Source of the DNA: Tropicibacter sp. R16_0
GTDB lineage: Bacteria > Pseudomonadota > Alphaproteobacteria > Rhodobacterales > Rhodobacteraceae
Length of the DNA: 64,000 nt
Reading direction: 5' to 3'
Assembly (NCBI RefSeq): GCF_017743935.1
Contig: NZ_JAGHRE010000005.1
Location: 1-64,000, forward strand
The notes beneath the pieces were generated by a model. That model was not told the DNA's origin and did not search any database. It saw only the letters and a program-made list of their open reading frames with translations. Below, in pieces: positions 26,103 through 37,662 of this stretch. Made by a program: the position numbers and the translations under genes. The first letter of the stretch is position 1; each line of letters begins with the position of its first letter.

Positions 26103-26567
26103 TTACCCGCGTCCACGGTACGGCGGAACGCCTTGATCCGGAATCCAGACACTGTCGGGCAGCGGTCCGGTCTGCCAGAACACATCGATGGGAATGCCGC
26201 CGCGCGGGTACCAATAGCCCCCGATGCGCAGCCATTGTGGCGACAGGAACTCGGCCAGGCGACGCCCGATGGACACGGTACAATCCTCGTGGAAGGCGCC
26301 GTGATTGCGGAACGATCCCAGAAAAAGCTTGAGGGATTTGCTTTCCACCAGCCATTCACCAGGCACATAGTCAATGACCAGATGGGCAAAGTCCGGCTGC
26401 CCCGTCATCGGGCAGAGCGAGGTGAACTCGGGCGCAGTGAAGCGCACGTTATAGGGCACATCCGCCTGAGGGTTCTTCACCCGCTCCAGTTCCGCCTCGT
26501 CAGGATTGGTCGGCATCACGGTTGCGCCGCCAAGTTGTTTCAGGTCGCTGTAAATGCTGTCAGTCAT
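26103..26567 (-). CDS. queF: NADPH-dependent preQ0 reductase QueF
   Basis: Reduces 7-cyano-7-deazaguanine to preQ1 for queuosine in tRNA. A 154-residue short-form QueF. The catalytic cysteine is C52 in [14 protein letters not shown] with D59, and the substrate and NADPH motif is [16 protein letters not shown] (from residue 75) followed by FHE (H93, E94). The start is ATG 26567; the longer in-frame reading runs into the queE 3' end. It is the last gene of queC-queD-queE-queF, 22 bases after queE. Confidence 0.96.
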   Translation of the reverse strand: MTDSIYSDLKQLGGATVMPTNPDEAELERVKNPQADVPYNVRFTAPEFTSLCPMTGQPDFAHLVIDYVPGEWLVESKSLKLFLGSFRNHGAFHEDCTVSIGRRLAEFLSPQWLRIGGYWYPRGGIPIDVFWQTGPLPDSVWIPDQGVPPYRGRG

Positions 26568-26589
26568 CAGCTCTCTCCAATCGTTGCGG

Positions 26590-27297
26590 TCAGACGCCGC
26601 GCTTGTTGCCCCAAACCAGCACGTGCAATTGCGGCAGCACGCGGGGGGTAAACCAACCGTCACCGGTGACTTTTTCGATCAACCACAACAGCCGGTCTGC
26701 CGTGACTTGCAAGTCAACGGGCTGGTCGGGGTCAACCTCTGGGTTACCGGGCTGCAGATAGAGCGGCAGGTCCGGGTGGTTGTCGGCCACATGCTGCGCC
26801 CAGGCGTAGTCCGCATCATCAAAGATCACGATCTTCAACACGATGTTACGGCACCCTTTGGCGGCGGCCAGGCAGTTTTCAAAGGCCGCCCAATCCACAG
26901 TTTCACCGCTGGATGGGGGTTTGGGGCTCAGAACCAGAGTGTCCAGTTCGGCGAACCATCGCTTGGCGATCGACCCTTGGGTTTCGCAAGCAAAGCGATA
27001 CCCCTCGGCCTTGCCAAGGGCGATCACACCGGAAAAATCCTGGATCGCCGGATTGCCGCCAGAGATCGACACCGTCAGCGGACGCCCCCCGGACAGATCG
27101 CGCACCCGATCCCAAACGTCGCTGTCGGACAGCGGCGTCCAGTCATGACGATAGGCGCTATCCACCGCATGCATTGAATCGCACCAGCTGCACCGGTAGT
27201 CGCAGCCGCCAGCGCGGACGAACACCGTGGGTTCCCCGATCAGGGCACCCTCGCCCTGGATCGTGGGGCCGAAAATCTCGGCGATGCGCAGGGTCAT
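26590..27297 (-). CDS. queE: 7-carboxy-7-deazaguanine synthase QueE
   Basis: A 235-residue radical-SAM enzyme that turns 6-carboxytetrahydropterin into 7-carboxy-7-deazaguanine. The iron-sulfur cysteines are C32, C36 and C39 in [11 protein letters not shown], preceded by [19 protein letters not shown]. The glycine-rich SAM region is [12 protein letters not shown]. Its ATG overlaps the queD stop by four bases. Confidence 0.95.
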   Translation of the reverse strand: MTLRIAEIFGPTIQGEGALIGEPTVFVRAGGCDYRCSWCDSMHAVDSAYRHDWTPLSDSDVWDRVRDLSGGRPLTVSISGGNPAIQDFSGVIALGKAEGYRFACETQGSIAKRWFAELDTLVLSPKPPSSGETVDWAAFENCLAAAKGCRNIVLKIVIFDDADYAWAQHVADNHPDLPLYLQPGNPEVDPDQPVDLQVTADRLLWLIEKVTGDGWFTPRVLPQLHVLVWGNKRGV

Positions 27298-27644
27298 GGC
27301 CTGTACTCGGCCCAGATCTTGGGCGTTTCCGATATCTTGACCGATGACACCTCGTCCCAGCGGGCCTTGCACCAGTCATAGAAGTGTTTCGCCATCACTT
27401 CGGAGGTGGGCATGTCCAGAACGTCGTTGAGATGACGGTGATCAAAATTCTGGTCGATGTACTGTTTCAACAAATCCAGATCACGGTATTCGCGGACAAA
27501 GCCATGCGCATCCAATGTGGCCGAGGCCAATTCCACCACAACGATATAGTTGTGCCCATGCACCCGCGTGCAGGGGTGCCCGTCTTCCAGCGTGGTCAGG
27601 CGATGCGAGGCGGAAAAGGCGAACTCTTTGGTGATACGATACAT
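27294..27644 (-). CDS. queD: 6-carboxytetrahydropterin synthase QueD
   Basis: A 116-residue enzyme of the PTPS family converting dihydroneopterin triphosphate to 6-carboxytetrahydropterin. Zinc ligands are H14, H29 and H31 ([15 protein letters not shown]), with catalytic C25. It shares one base with the queC stop (TGATG) and four with the start of queE, so translation is coupled throughout. Confidence 0.95.
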   Translation of the reverse strand: MYRITKEFAFSASHRLTTLEDGHPCTRVHGHNYIVVVELASATLDAHGFVREYRDLDLLKQYIDQNFDHRHLNDVLDMPTSEVMAKHFYDWCKARWDEVSSVKISETPKIWAEYRP

Positions 27645-28345
27645 CAGACGCCCTCCTTTTGGGCCACAGCCGCGCGCCAGAAATCGGGGTCTTCGTAAAC
27701 CGTCGGGTCGGTGACACCGGCCAGATCAAAGGCTTCGCGCCGTTCGACACAGGTGCCGCATCGACCACAGTGATGCTCACCCCCTTTGTAGCACGACCAG
27801 GTGTCTGCAAAGGGTGTGCCCACACGCGCCCCTTCGGTGACGATGTCCGCTTTGGAGCGATGCACAAAGGGCGTCGACAAGGCGACATCGGCATAGCCAT
27901 CCAATGCAGCACGCTGCATCGTATCAAAGGCCTCGGTAAAGGCCGGGCGGCAGTCCGGATAGATGAAGTGATCGCCCCCATGCACCGCCGTGGCCACGGC
28001 CTCATCCCCGTTGGCGGCGGCAATCCCATAGGCAATGGTCAGCATGATGGCATTGCGGTTCGGGACGACCGTGACCTTCATCGTGTCTTCGGCATAATGC
28101 CCGTCTGGCACGTCGATGTCGTCGGTCAGGGCCGATCCGGTCAGGGCCGCCCCGATGGTACGCATATCGATGATGTGATGCGGCACGCCTAACCGGATGG
28201 CGCAGGCGGCAGCATAGTCCAGCTCTTTGCGGTGGCGCTGGCCGTAATCGAAGGACACGAGACGAGAGAGATTGCCGTCAGCAGCAATCGAATGCGCAAG
28301 CGAAACGGAATCCAGCCCGCCCGAGCAGATGACAATGGTTTTCAA
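27644..28345 (-). CDS. queC: 7-cyano-7-deazaguanine synthase QueC
   Basis: A 233-residue ATP-dependent enzyme making preQ0. The PP-loop is SGGLDS at residues 9-14 and a zinc site is formed by cysteines in WSCYKGGEHHCGRCGTCVER. I place the start at TTG 28345, preceded by AAGGACTGAAAA. No in-frame ATG lies near the N-terminal strand KTIVICSGG, and the longer open frame upstream has no protein-like composition. First gene of the que operon; no preQ1 riboswitch-like leader was recognised. Confidence 0.93.
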   Translation of the reverse strand: MKTIVICSGGLDSVSLAHSIAADGNLSRLVSFDYGQRHRKELDYAAACAIRLGVPHHIIDMRTIGAALTGSALTDDIDVPDGHYAEDTMKVTVVPNRNAIMLTIAYGIAAANGDEAVATAVHGGDHFIYPDCRPAFTEAFDTMQRAALDGYADVALSTPFVHRSKADIVTEGARVGTPFADTWSCYKGGEHHCGRCGTCVERREAFDLAGVTDPTVYEDPDFWRAAVAQKEGV

Positions 28346-28523
28346 TTTTTCAGTCCTTGTTTTGATAGCCGGGTAGGCTGCGACCGGCGGCGCGCTGCAT
28401 AGCGAAGGGAGAAACGATTGGCAACCGTGGTCCGTTTTGCCACGCAAGGGACCGCAAACCCCGGCCGACCGACTCGACCCCGGCGCGGATTTCGGGAACA
28501 GTCGGGGGTGGGGAGGAATCGAA

Positions 28524-29344
28524 ATGACCGAAGTTTCCGTTCGGCCGATCGCGGGCCATGTGGGGGCCGAGATTGCGGGCCTGTCGCTCAACGCTCTGGA
28601 TGATGCCGGGTTTGCCACAGTTCGCGATGCGCTCTTTGCCCATGGCGTTGTGTTCTTTCGCGACCAGGACCTGTCGCACGAGGGTCACATTGCCCTTGCC
28701 GAGAGGTTTGGCACCATTGACGTGAACCGGTTTTTCACACCTGTCGCCACCCATCCCCAGATCGCCGAAGTGCGCACCGAACCGCATCACGCCCAGGTCA
28801 TCGGCGGCACTTGGCACACCGATCACTCCTATGACCCGGCACCCGCCATGTGTTCCATTCTGGTGGCGCGCGAGTTGCCCCCGTTTGGCGGTGATACACT
28901 TTTTGCCTCACAAACCGCCGCTTACGAGCACCTGTCCGACGGGCTGAAGGTCACGCTTGAGGGGTTGAACGCCTGGCACTCGGATGCATCCTTTGGCACC
29001 GGCATTCAGGATGAGCGGCTGTCAGACGATGGTGTCAGTCAGCCTGTGTTGCATCCGGTGGTGATCCGCCACCCGCAGACAGGCCAAAAAGCGCTTTATG
29101 TAAACGGCGACTTCACCACCCATTTCGAAGGGTGGAGCCGGGCGGAATCGCAGCCCTTGCTCGATTACCTCTACGATTACTGCACCCAACCCGCCTTTGC
29201 CTGCCGGTTCCAATGGGAGCCCGGTAGCGTCGCAATCTGGGACAATCGTTTGGTGCAGCATTACGCCGTCGCCGACTATCAGGGCGCCCGCCGTCTGATG
29301 CACCGGGTGACAGTCGAGGGGCAGGTTCTGGGCGGGGTCACCGC

Positions 29345-29348
<4 letters not shown>
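28524..29348 (+). CDS. TauD/TfdA-family 2-oxoglutarate-dependent dioxygenase
   Basis: A 274-residue non-haem iron oxygenase. Iron ligands are H98 and D100 (GGTWHTDHSYD) and H246 (VQHYAVADYQGARRLMHR), with R257 the likely 2-oxoglutarate-binding arginine. The start at 28524 follows GGGAGGA. It overlaps pcaC by four bases and so is the first gene of the protocatechuate operon. It may free protocatechuate or a related aromatic acid from a precursor such as an aryl ether or sulfonate; the substrate is not readable. Confidence 0.88.
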
Positions 29349-30446
<1,098 letters not shown>

Positions 30447-30447
<1 letters not shown>

Positions 30448-31067
30448 TGAAACAGCGTCTGGAGTACCTCAAGGAAACGCCCTCGCAAACAGCCGGTCCA
30501 TACGTGCACATTGGCCTGGCGCCCGGTGATGCAGGGTTTCAGATCTACAATCAAGAACTTGGCCGCGACATTGCTGGCCCCAATGCCAAGGGCGAGCGCA
30601 TCCGGGTGGAGGGGTTGGTGATCGACGGTACCGGCTCGCCCATCAAGGACGTTCTGCTTGAGGTCTGGCAAGCCAACGCCGACGGCATCCATGCCCACCC
30701 CGAACAGCCCGGCGAGGTTGAAGAGGGCTTTCGCGGCTGGGGCCGTGTGATCACCGATTTCGAAACCGGCGAATGGGGTTTCGACACTGTCAAACCCGGT
30801 TCGACACCGGGTCGAAACGGGGCAACCCAAGCCCCCCACATCAACCTCTGGATTGTCGCGCGTGGTATCAACCTGGGCCTCAACACCCGGCTCTACTTCG
30901 ACGACGAGGAAAGCGCCAACGCCGCGGACCCGGTGATCAACACTATCGAGTGGGAGCGCCGCCGCCAAACCCTGATCGCGACGCGCACGCTGCGCGATGG
31001 CACCCCTGTCTACCGCTTTGACATTCGCATCCAGGGCGAAGATGAGACCGTATTCTTTGACATCTGA
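30447..31067 (+). CDS. pcaG: protocatechuate 3,4-dioxygenase alpha subunit PcaG
   Basis: A 206-residue partner of PcaH with the same intradiol dioxygenase fold (LLEVWQANADGIHAHPEQPG, then TVKPGSTPGRNGATQAPHIN) but without the iron ligands of the beta subunit. SQTAGPYVHIGLAPGDAG near its start is typical of PcaG. Its start codon overlaps the pcaH stop by one base, giving balanced expression of the two chains. Confidence 0.95.
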
Positions 31068-31085
31068 AACCCCGAGGTTACCCCG

Positions 31086-31916
31086 ATGACAAAACCCTGC
31101 ATCCTGTGCTGCGCCATCACCGGCTCGGTGCCCACCAAGGCCGACAACCCGGCAGTGCCCACGACGGTCAGCGAACAGATCGAAAGCAGCCATGCGGCGG
31201 TTGAGGCCGGCGCCTCGATCATTCATGCCCACGTGCGCAATGACGATGAAAAACCAACCTCCGACCCCGATCGCTTTGCATTGCTGAAAGAGGGGTTGGA
31301 GAAACACTGTCCCGGCGTGATCATTCAGTTCTCGACCGGTGGGCGATCTGGCGCCGGCAAGGACCGCGGTGGCATGCTGCCCCTGCGTCCCGACATGGCC
31401 TCGCTTTCAGTGGGATCGAACAATTTTCCAACACGGGTGTATGAGAACGCACCGGATCTGATCGACTGGCTGTCGTCCGAGATGATCAAATACGAGATCA
31501 CGCCTGAGATCGAAGCCTTTGACCTGAGCCACATCCTGCATGCCATCAAGATGAGCCAAGAAGGTCGGCTTTACGGCAAGCTCTACGTGCAGTTCGTGAT
31601 GGGCGTGAAGAACGCCATGTTTGCCGACCGAGAGGTGTTCGATTTCTACGTCAAGATGATGCAGGAGCGCGCGCCACAGTCCGAGTGGTGTGCCGCTGGC
31701 ATTGGCCCCAACCAGATTGTGGTGAACGAGTGGGCGATTGCCGCGGGCGGCCACACGCGCGCAGGGCTGGAAGACAACGTGCGCTTGGACCGCCAGACCC
31801 TGGCCCCATCCAACGCCGCACTGATTGCCCGCGCAGCAAACCTCTGCGAGCAATACGAACGCCCCGTGGCAACCCCTGCCGAGGCACGCGAAATCCTGGG
31901 CTTGCGCGCAATTTGA
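31086..31916 (+). CDS. beta-keto acid cleavage enzyme (BKACE, DUF849)
   Basis: A 276-residue TIM-barrel protein of the family formerly DUF849, which condenses a beta-keto acid with acetyl-CoA to acetoacetate and a new CoA ester, using zinc. Zinc-binding H-x-H is AHVRN preceded by IIHAH, and the signatures GGRSGAG, LSVGSNNFP and GIGPNQ are conserved. It is the last gene of the pca operon (18 bases after pcaG). There, cleavage of beta-ketoadipate would give succinyl-CoA and acetoacetate, so it may stand in for PcaIJ and PcaF, which are absent; this is inferred. Confidence 0.9.
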   Translation: MTKPCILCCAITGSVPTKADNPAVPTTVSEQIESSHAAVEAGASIIHAHVRNDDEKPTSDPDRFALLKEGLEKHCPGVIIQFSTGGRSGAGKDRGGMLPLRPDMASLSVGSNNFPTRVYENAPDLIDWLSSEMIKYEITPEIEAFDLSHILHAIKMSQEGRLYGKLYVQFVMGVKNAMFADREVFDFYVKMMQERAPQSEWCAAGIGPNQIVVNEWAIAAGGHTRAGLEDNVRLDRQTLAPSNAALIARAANLCEQYERPVATPAEAREILGLRAI

Positions 31917-31984
31917 CAGCGTTTGACCCCGCATTCGGGGGTGCTCCCGCGCCCGGGCTATCCCGACTGCGTCGGCACCGCCAA

Positions 31985-32160
31985 CGGCCTTGGGCCGAGC
32001 GCCGGGCAAAGCCCGGCGCGGTTGCGCTTAGGCGCGCCATTTGGCCAGAAACGGCAAACCTATGGTCGCGGCCAGGGCGCAACCGCCGAGCGCAGCGAGG
32101 CCCGGCCCAACGGGAGGAAATTTTTCATCAGAAAAATTGACGGCGGGCGGGAGCGCTCCC
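31985..32160. repeat. hairpin-linked repeat element, copy 1
   Basis: The 57-base core at 32104-32160 begins GGCCCAACGGGAGGA and ends CGGGCGGGAGCGCTCCC; cores of equal length recur at 42444 and 43896. Inside it AATTTTTC-ATCA-GAAAAATT is a perfect eight-pair hairpin, and GGGAGCGCTCCC is a perfect dyad. Upstream lie GCGCCGGGC-AAA-GCCCGGCGC (31999-32019) and a longer-range pairing of 32019-27 with 32077-85. The element sits between two convergent 3' ends, directly after the minus-strand LysR gene. Confidence 0.75.
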
Positions 32161-32170
32161 TTTTTTCTGA

Positions 32171-33031
32171 TCACCCGCTTGTTGCTTCGGCCAACAACCA
32201 CGCTCGCATCAGCCTGACCGGCTCGGGAATGCGGGGGTGGCGGGGGGCAACGACGTAAAAGCCAGGATCTGCATTCAACCCAACCTCGAACACTTGCCGC
32301 AACCCTCCGCGTTCGATCTCATCCGCCACCAGGGGCGCATTTGCCAGAGCGATCCCCTGTCCTGCCACCGCCGCATCAATGGCCAGGCTCGTTTGGTTGA
32401 AGCTGATCGCCTTGGGTCCAGGGCTGACCCCCAATTGTTCCAGATAGAGCGGCCAAAGCCCGTGGCTGTCATGCAGCAGGACATGCCGCTGCAGATCCCG
32501 GGGTTCCACAATATCCTTCAGCCTCGGGCTACAGACCGCAATGAATGAGGACGGAAAAAGCGGCTCGGCCACAAGCCCCGGACCAAAGGGCGGTGTCCCC
32601 TGCCGGACCGCGATATCAATCCCGTCGCTCTGAAAATTGGCCAAGCCGGGGCGCGCGTCCACCCGCACATCCAGATCGGGGTGCGCTTCGGTCAATCGCC
32701 CCAGACGCGGCACCAGCCATTTCGACGCAAACGACGGTGTCACACTGATTGTCAGGGGCCGCGACTGCATCCCGACGCCATCGGTCGCTTCCTCCAACAG
32801 CGCAAAGGCACGACTGACGGGCGCCAGATAGGCGCGCCCTGTTCGTGTCAGCTCCAAGCCGCGGGCCACCCTATCGAATAACTGCACCCCAAGGCGTGCC
32901 TCCAACCCCCTTACCTGCTGCGCCACGGCGCCTTGAGTTACTCCTAACTCCTCGGCGGCCAGTCGAAAATTCAGATGCCGACCAGCAGCATCAAAGGCCC
33001 GCAGGGCGTTCAAAGGAGGCAATCTAGACAT
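32171..33031 (-). CDS. LysR-family regulator (GcvA-like)
   Basis: A 286-residue regulator with the N-terminal helix-turn-helix (FRLAAEELGVTQGAVAQQVR) and a periplasmic-binding-type effector domain starting at LTISVTPSFASKWLVPRL, a pattern of the GcvA branch. The start is ATG 33031; 12 upstream codons are in frame but end in a poor context. It is divergent from the SDR gene at 33130, with a palindrome between, so it probably controls that gene and itself. It converges on the pca operon but carries no PcaQ-specific mark. Confidence 0.9.
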   Translation of the reverse strand: MSRLPPLNALRAFDAAGRHLNFRLAAEELGVTQGAVAQQVRGLEARLGVQLFDRVARGLELTRTGRAYLAPVSRAFALLEEATDGVGMQSRPLTISVTPSFASKWLVPRLGRLTEAHPDLDVRVDARPGLANFQSDGIDIAVRQGTPPFGPGLVAEPLFPSSFIAVCSPRLKDIVEPRDLQRHVLLHDSHGLWPLYLEQLGVSPGPKAISFNQTSLAIDAAVAGQGIALANAPLVADEIERGGLRQVFEVGLNADPGFYVVAPRHPRIPEPVRLMRAWLLAEATSG

Positions 33032-33041
33032 GACATATCCA

Positions 33042-33054
33042 GTAGATTTTCTAC
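33042..33054. promoter_or_regulatory. palindrome between LysR gene and SDR
   Basis: GTAGA-TTT-TCTAC is a perfect dyad of LysR-box size, 11 bases before the LysR start and about 75 before the SDR start. The T-N11-A rule for LysR sites is consistent with it. Confidence 0.5.
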
Positions 33055-33129
33055 AGCATAGAGACAAGTAATCTCATTGGTCAAATTCCACGCCCATGCC
33101 CATCCTAGGATCAAACAAGGAGATTTGGC

Positions 33130-33834
33130 ATGACAGAGAAAGTTGCATTGGTCACCGCAGGTGGCAGCGGCATGGGCGCCGACAGCGCGCGGCGCTTGGC
33201 TGCAGATGGGTTCAAGGTGGGAATTCTCTCATCTTCCGGCAAGGGAGAGGCATTGGCCGCCGAATTGGGCGGCGTCGGCGTCACCGGATCAAATCAATCC
33301 AACGACGATCTGCAGAAACTGGTTGATGCAGCGATGGCCCATTGGGGACGCGTTGATGTGCTGGTAAATTCCGCAGGTCACGGCCCCCGCGCGCCGGTTC
33401 TGGAGCTGACGGATGAAGACTGGCACACGGGCATGGACGTCTATTTCATGAACGCCGTCCGCCCCACCCGCCTTGTGACCCCGATCATGCAAGCCCAGGG
33501 TGGTGGATCAATCATCAACATTTCGACCTTTGCGGCCTTTGAGCCCGATCCGGTGTTCCCGACCTCGGGCGTGTTTCGAGCCGGTCTCGCAGCCTTTACC
33601 AAGCTCTACGCAGACAAATACGCACCCGAAAACATCCGCATGAACAACGTTCTGCCCGGCTTTATCGACAGCTTGCCGGAAAAAGAGGAGTTTCGCGCCC
33701 GCATCCCGATGGGCCGCTACGGGCGCAGCTATGAGGAGATCGCCTCGGTCGTGGCCATGCTCGCCTCTGACGGTGGTGGATACATCACCGGGCAGAACAT
33801 CCGGGTGGACGGCGGCATCACGCGCTCGGTCTAA
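33130..33834 (+). CDS. SDR-fold protein lacking the usual Tyr-Lys catalytic pair
   Basis: A 234-residue short-chain dehydrogenase-fold protein. The cofactor loop TAGGSGMGADSA and NSAGHG are conserved, and the C-terminal GGGYITGQNIRVDGGITRS is typical. Where active members have YxxxK, this one reads TSGVFRAGLAAFTK, so both the tyrosine and lysine seem replaced. It may be a non-classical reductase or a binding protein. AAGGAG precedes the ATG. It is divergent from a LysR gene and converges on the oxidase gene, overlapping it by four bases. Confidence 0.8.
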   Translation: MTEKVALVTAGGSGMGADSARRLAADGFKVGILSSSGKGEALAAELGGVGVTGSNQSNDDLQKLVDAAMAHWGRVDVLVNSAGHGPRAPVLELTDEDWHTGMDVYFMNAVRPTRLVTPIMQAQGGGSIINISTFAAFEPDPVFPTSGVFRAGLAAFTKLYADKYAPENIRMNNVLPGFIDSLPEKEEFRARIPMGRYGRSYEEIASVVAMLASDGGGYITGQNIRVDGGITRSV

Positions 33835-35094
33835 AAGCGCGCTTTGATCAGATGCGTCAGAGTGGCGCCCGTCTCGAAGAAAACCTGACGGGCGCCCGTC
33901 ATCCGTTCGTGATGCGCCTCAATCGCCGGGATCGGCAGCCGCGCGTCATCGCCTGTAATCAGCGCCTCGGCCATACCTTTGCCAAAGACCGTCCCCGGCC
34001 CGATCCCGCGCCCGGAGTAGCCATGCACGGCATAGGCGTTGGGGCCGATCGCGGTGATTTTAGGGATGTGGTCCGATGTCATGGCGATACGCCCGTGCCA
34101 ACCTTGGCTCAGCGGCACATCCCGCAGATCAGGATAAAGCTCGATCAGTTTGCGCCTGACCCATGCGCGGTGAATGCCGCTGGCCGCATGCCCCAGATCC
34201 CCCATCGCCCCGATCACCAGCCGCCCGGCTTGGTCCATGCGGAACGACGTCATGATAAGGCCCGTGTCCCAGCACCCTTCGCCACCAGGCAGAATGGTGG
34301 CGCGTAGCGCCTCGGGCAAAGGATCCGTGGCGCATTGAAAGTAATGCACAGGTACATATTCAGGCGCGCTTGGGGCCAGATTGCGGTGATAGGCATTGGT
34401 CGCCTGGATCAGTGCCTTTGCCCGCACGGTGCCCCCCGCCGTTTCCACGCGCCACACATCCCCGTCATGCTGAATGCGACGCGCCGGGCTGTTTTGATAC
34501 ACTTGCGCCCGTGCCTGCACGGCAGCCCGTGCAAGACCGCGCGCATAGCCCAAGGGCTGGATCGTGCCTGCGCGCGGATCAAACAGCGCCCCGTAAAACG
34601 TGTTTGAACCTGTGCGCGCTGCGGTCGCGTCTGCATCCAACAAGTCGACCGGCGCGCCCGAGGACTTGAGCTGCGCGTGGCGCACCTGCAGATCCTTGAA
34701 CCCAGCAGGCGAATGGGCGCAATGCAAGGTGCCGTTCTGCACTGCTTCGCATTCAATGCCGTGACGCGCGATCAGCTCAAACACCAAACGCGGCGCGTCG
34801 GCCAATAGGCTCACCAGACGGTCACCGGGCCCATCCCCCAGATGTTTGCGGATCTCGGCAGGCGGCAGCCAGAGCCCCGCATTGGCAAGACCAACATTGC
34901 GGCCCGAACCGCCATGACCGATCTCTTCGGCTTCCAGCAAACAGACCGAAGCTCCCATCTCTGCCGCATGCAACGCCGCCGAGCACCCGGTATAGCCACC
35001 GCCGATCACCACAAGATCGACGGTCACGTCACCGGACAGAACAGGGGCTGCGACCTGCTCGGCGCAGGTCTGGTGCCACAGGTTTTGGGTGTTT

Positions 35095-35105
<11 letters not shown>
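33831..35105 (-). CDS. amaA: FAD-dependent amino-acid oxidase (L-pipecolate oxidase-like)
   Basis: A roughly 424-residue DAO-family flavoprotein: NTQNLWHQT at the N-terminus, FAD loop DLVVIGGGYTGCSAALHAAE, and YAVHGYSGRGIGPGTVFGK near the C-terminus. Combined with the adjacent ALDH7-type semialdehyde dehydrogenase it matches the AmaA/AmaB pair that takes L-pipecolate to alpha-aminoadipate in lysine catabolism. I favour the TTG at 35105 (after AAGGGATCAAA) over GTG 35135, which has no binding site; with it the gene overlaps the dehydrogenase by 11 bases. Substrate assignment is inferred. Confidence 0.75.
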
Positions 35106-36597
<1,492 letters not shown>

Positions 36598-36627
36598 GTC
36601 TTAACTCTCCTCTAAGACACTCAGATA

Positions 36628-37662
36628 TCAGGGGGTCACAAGGGCGCGCTGATCATCGCGACCCATGGAAATCAGGAATGGATCCTCGGCTTGCAGCGCC
36701 TGGAACTGCGCCTTGTCGGACAATCCGCGCCAATTGGCCAAGGTCAGAGACTGCGCGATTGCGCCGCCCAGGGTCGCGCCAGGGCCGGTGACGATGAACA
36801 GATCCGGCGCGAACTCGCGCGCGGCGGTCTGGATCGCATGGGTGAAATCATAGGCCTCAGTCACCTGATGACCCAGAGTGTAGTCCCAAAGCGCCTGCGG
36901 GTCGCAGGCCCCCGGCCACCAGATCTTGCCCCGCCCGTCGATCATCGGGCGGTCGGGCTGGTTGAAGAGGCTGACAGGCAGTCGCGCCCGTCCCTGCTCT
37001 GCGACCGGTGCCTGCAGCGCGGTGTGGAATGCCGCGTGATTGGCCAGGCGCATGGGGAACCGCTCTTGCACGGCAGGCTGGCTTGCCTCAAACGCCTTCA
37101 GCCCCGCCTCGTTCCCGGCCAGCACCAGCATGCCGCCCAGATCGATGGACAGCGCCAGATCGCAGTCTTGGGCAGCATTGATCCGGGACACATCGGCCAA
37201 CAGCCCGGCCTTGTGGACCGGATCATTCGCCCAATCGTCGCCGACAAAGGGATAGACCAGTTGCCCGCCGATCAGCTGCTCTTGCATAAGCGTGCCCATG
37301 GTGTTCACAACGCGAAAGCCATCCTGCGGCGACAGCGCGCCCGCTACGGCCAAGGCGATGTACCACCCCATCGAGTTGCCGGTCACAGCGACCACCTCGA
37401 TATCTTCGGCCAGCGCCCGCGCGTCGGCGAGCGAGGCCGCGTAGATTAGGGGCGAGGCGACGTCCCCGCGCGAATAGGTGCTGACGGTGAAGCGACTGGC
37501 ACCATCCAGCTCTGTCACAGGTTTCTGACCGGCCTCGGCGCGAATTTCGTCAAAGCTGCGAAACATCTCCGTCTGGTTCGCGTGGTGGCGGTGCAGATAG
37601 CCCAGTTCGGGTTTGTTATAGGTCCCACGTCCGGGGCAGATCACAACGGCGGTGCGGGTCAT
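36628..37662 (-). CDS. FabD-like acyltransferase
   Basis: A 344-residue protein of the malonyl-CoA:ACP transacylase superfamily. The nucleophile motif is TGNSMGWYIA (GxSxG-like), VVICPGRGTYN opens the fold and NHAAFHTALQ holds the catalytic histidine. No ACP or ketosynthase domain is attached or nearby. Its ATG overlaps the stop of the fused E1 gene by four bases, so it works in the same process as E1 and ALDH7. A role as acyl transferase from an E1-bound acyl to CoA is possible but unproven. Confidence 0.75.
   Translation of the reverse strand: MTRTAVVICPGRGTYNKPELGYLHRHHANQTEMFRSFDEIRAEAGQKPVTELDGASRFTVSTYSRGDVASPLIYAASLADARALAEDIEVVAVTGNSMGWYIALAVAGALSPQDGFRVVNTMGTLMQEQLIGGQLVYPFVGDDWANDPVHKAGLLADVSRINAAQDCDLALSIDLGGMLVLAGNEAGLKAFEASQPAVQERFPMRLANHAAFHTALQAPVAEQGRARLPVSLFNQPDRPMIDGRGKIWWPGACDPQALWDYTLGHQVTEAYDFTHAIQTAAREFAPDLFIVTGPGATLGGAIAQSLTLANWRGLSDKAQFQALQAEDPFLISMGRDDQRALVTP

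Noticed and set aside
28346-28523. Possible preQ1 riboswitch ahead of queC
   Set aside because: No short stem with an A-rich tail of the preQ1 type could be found in the leader.
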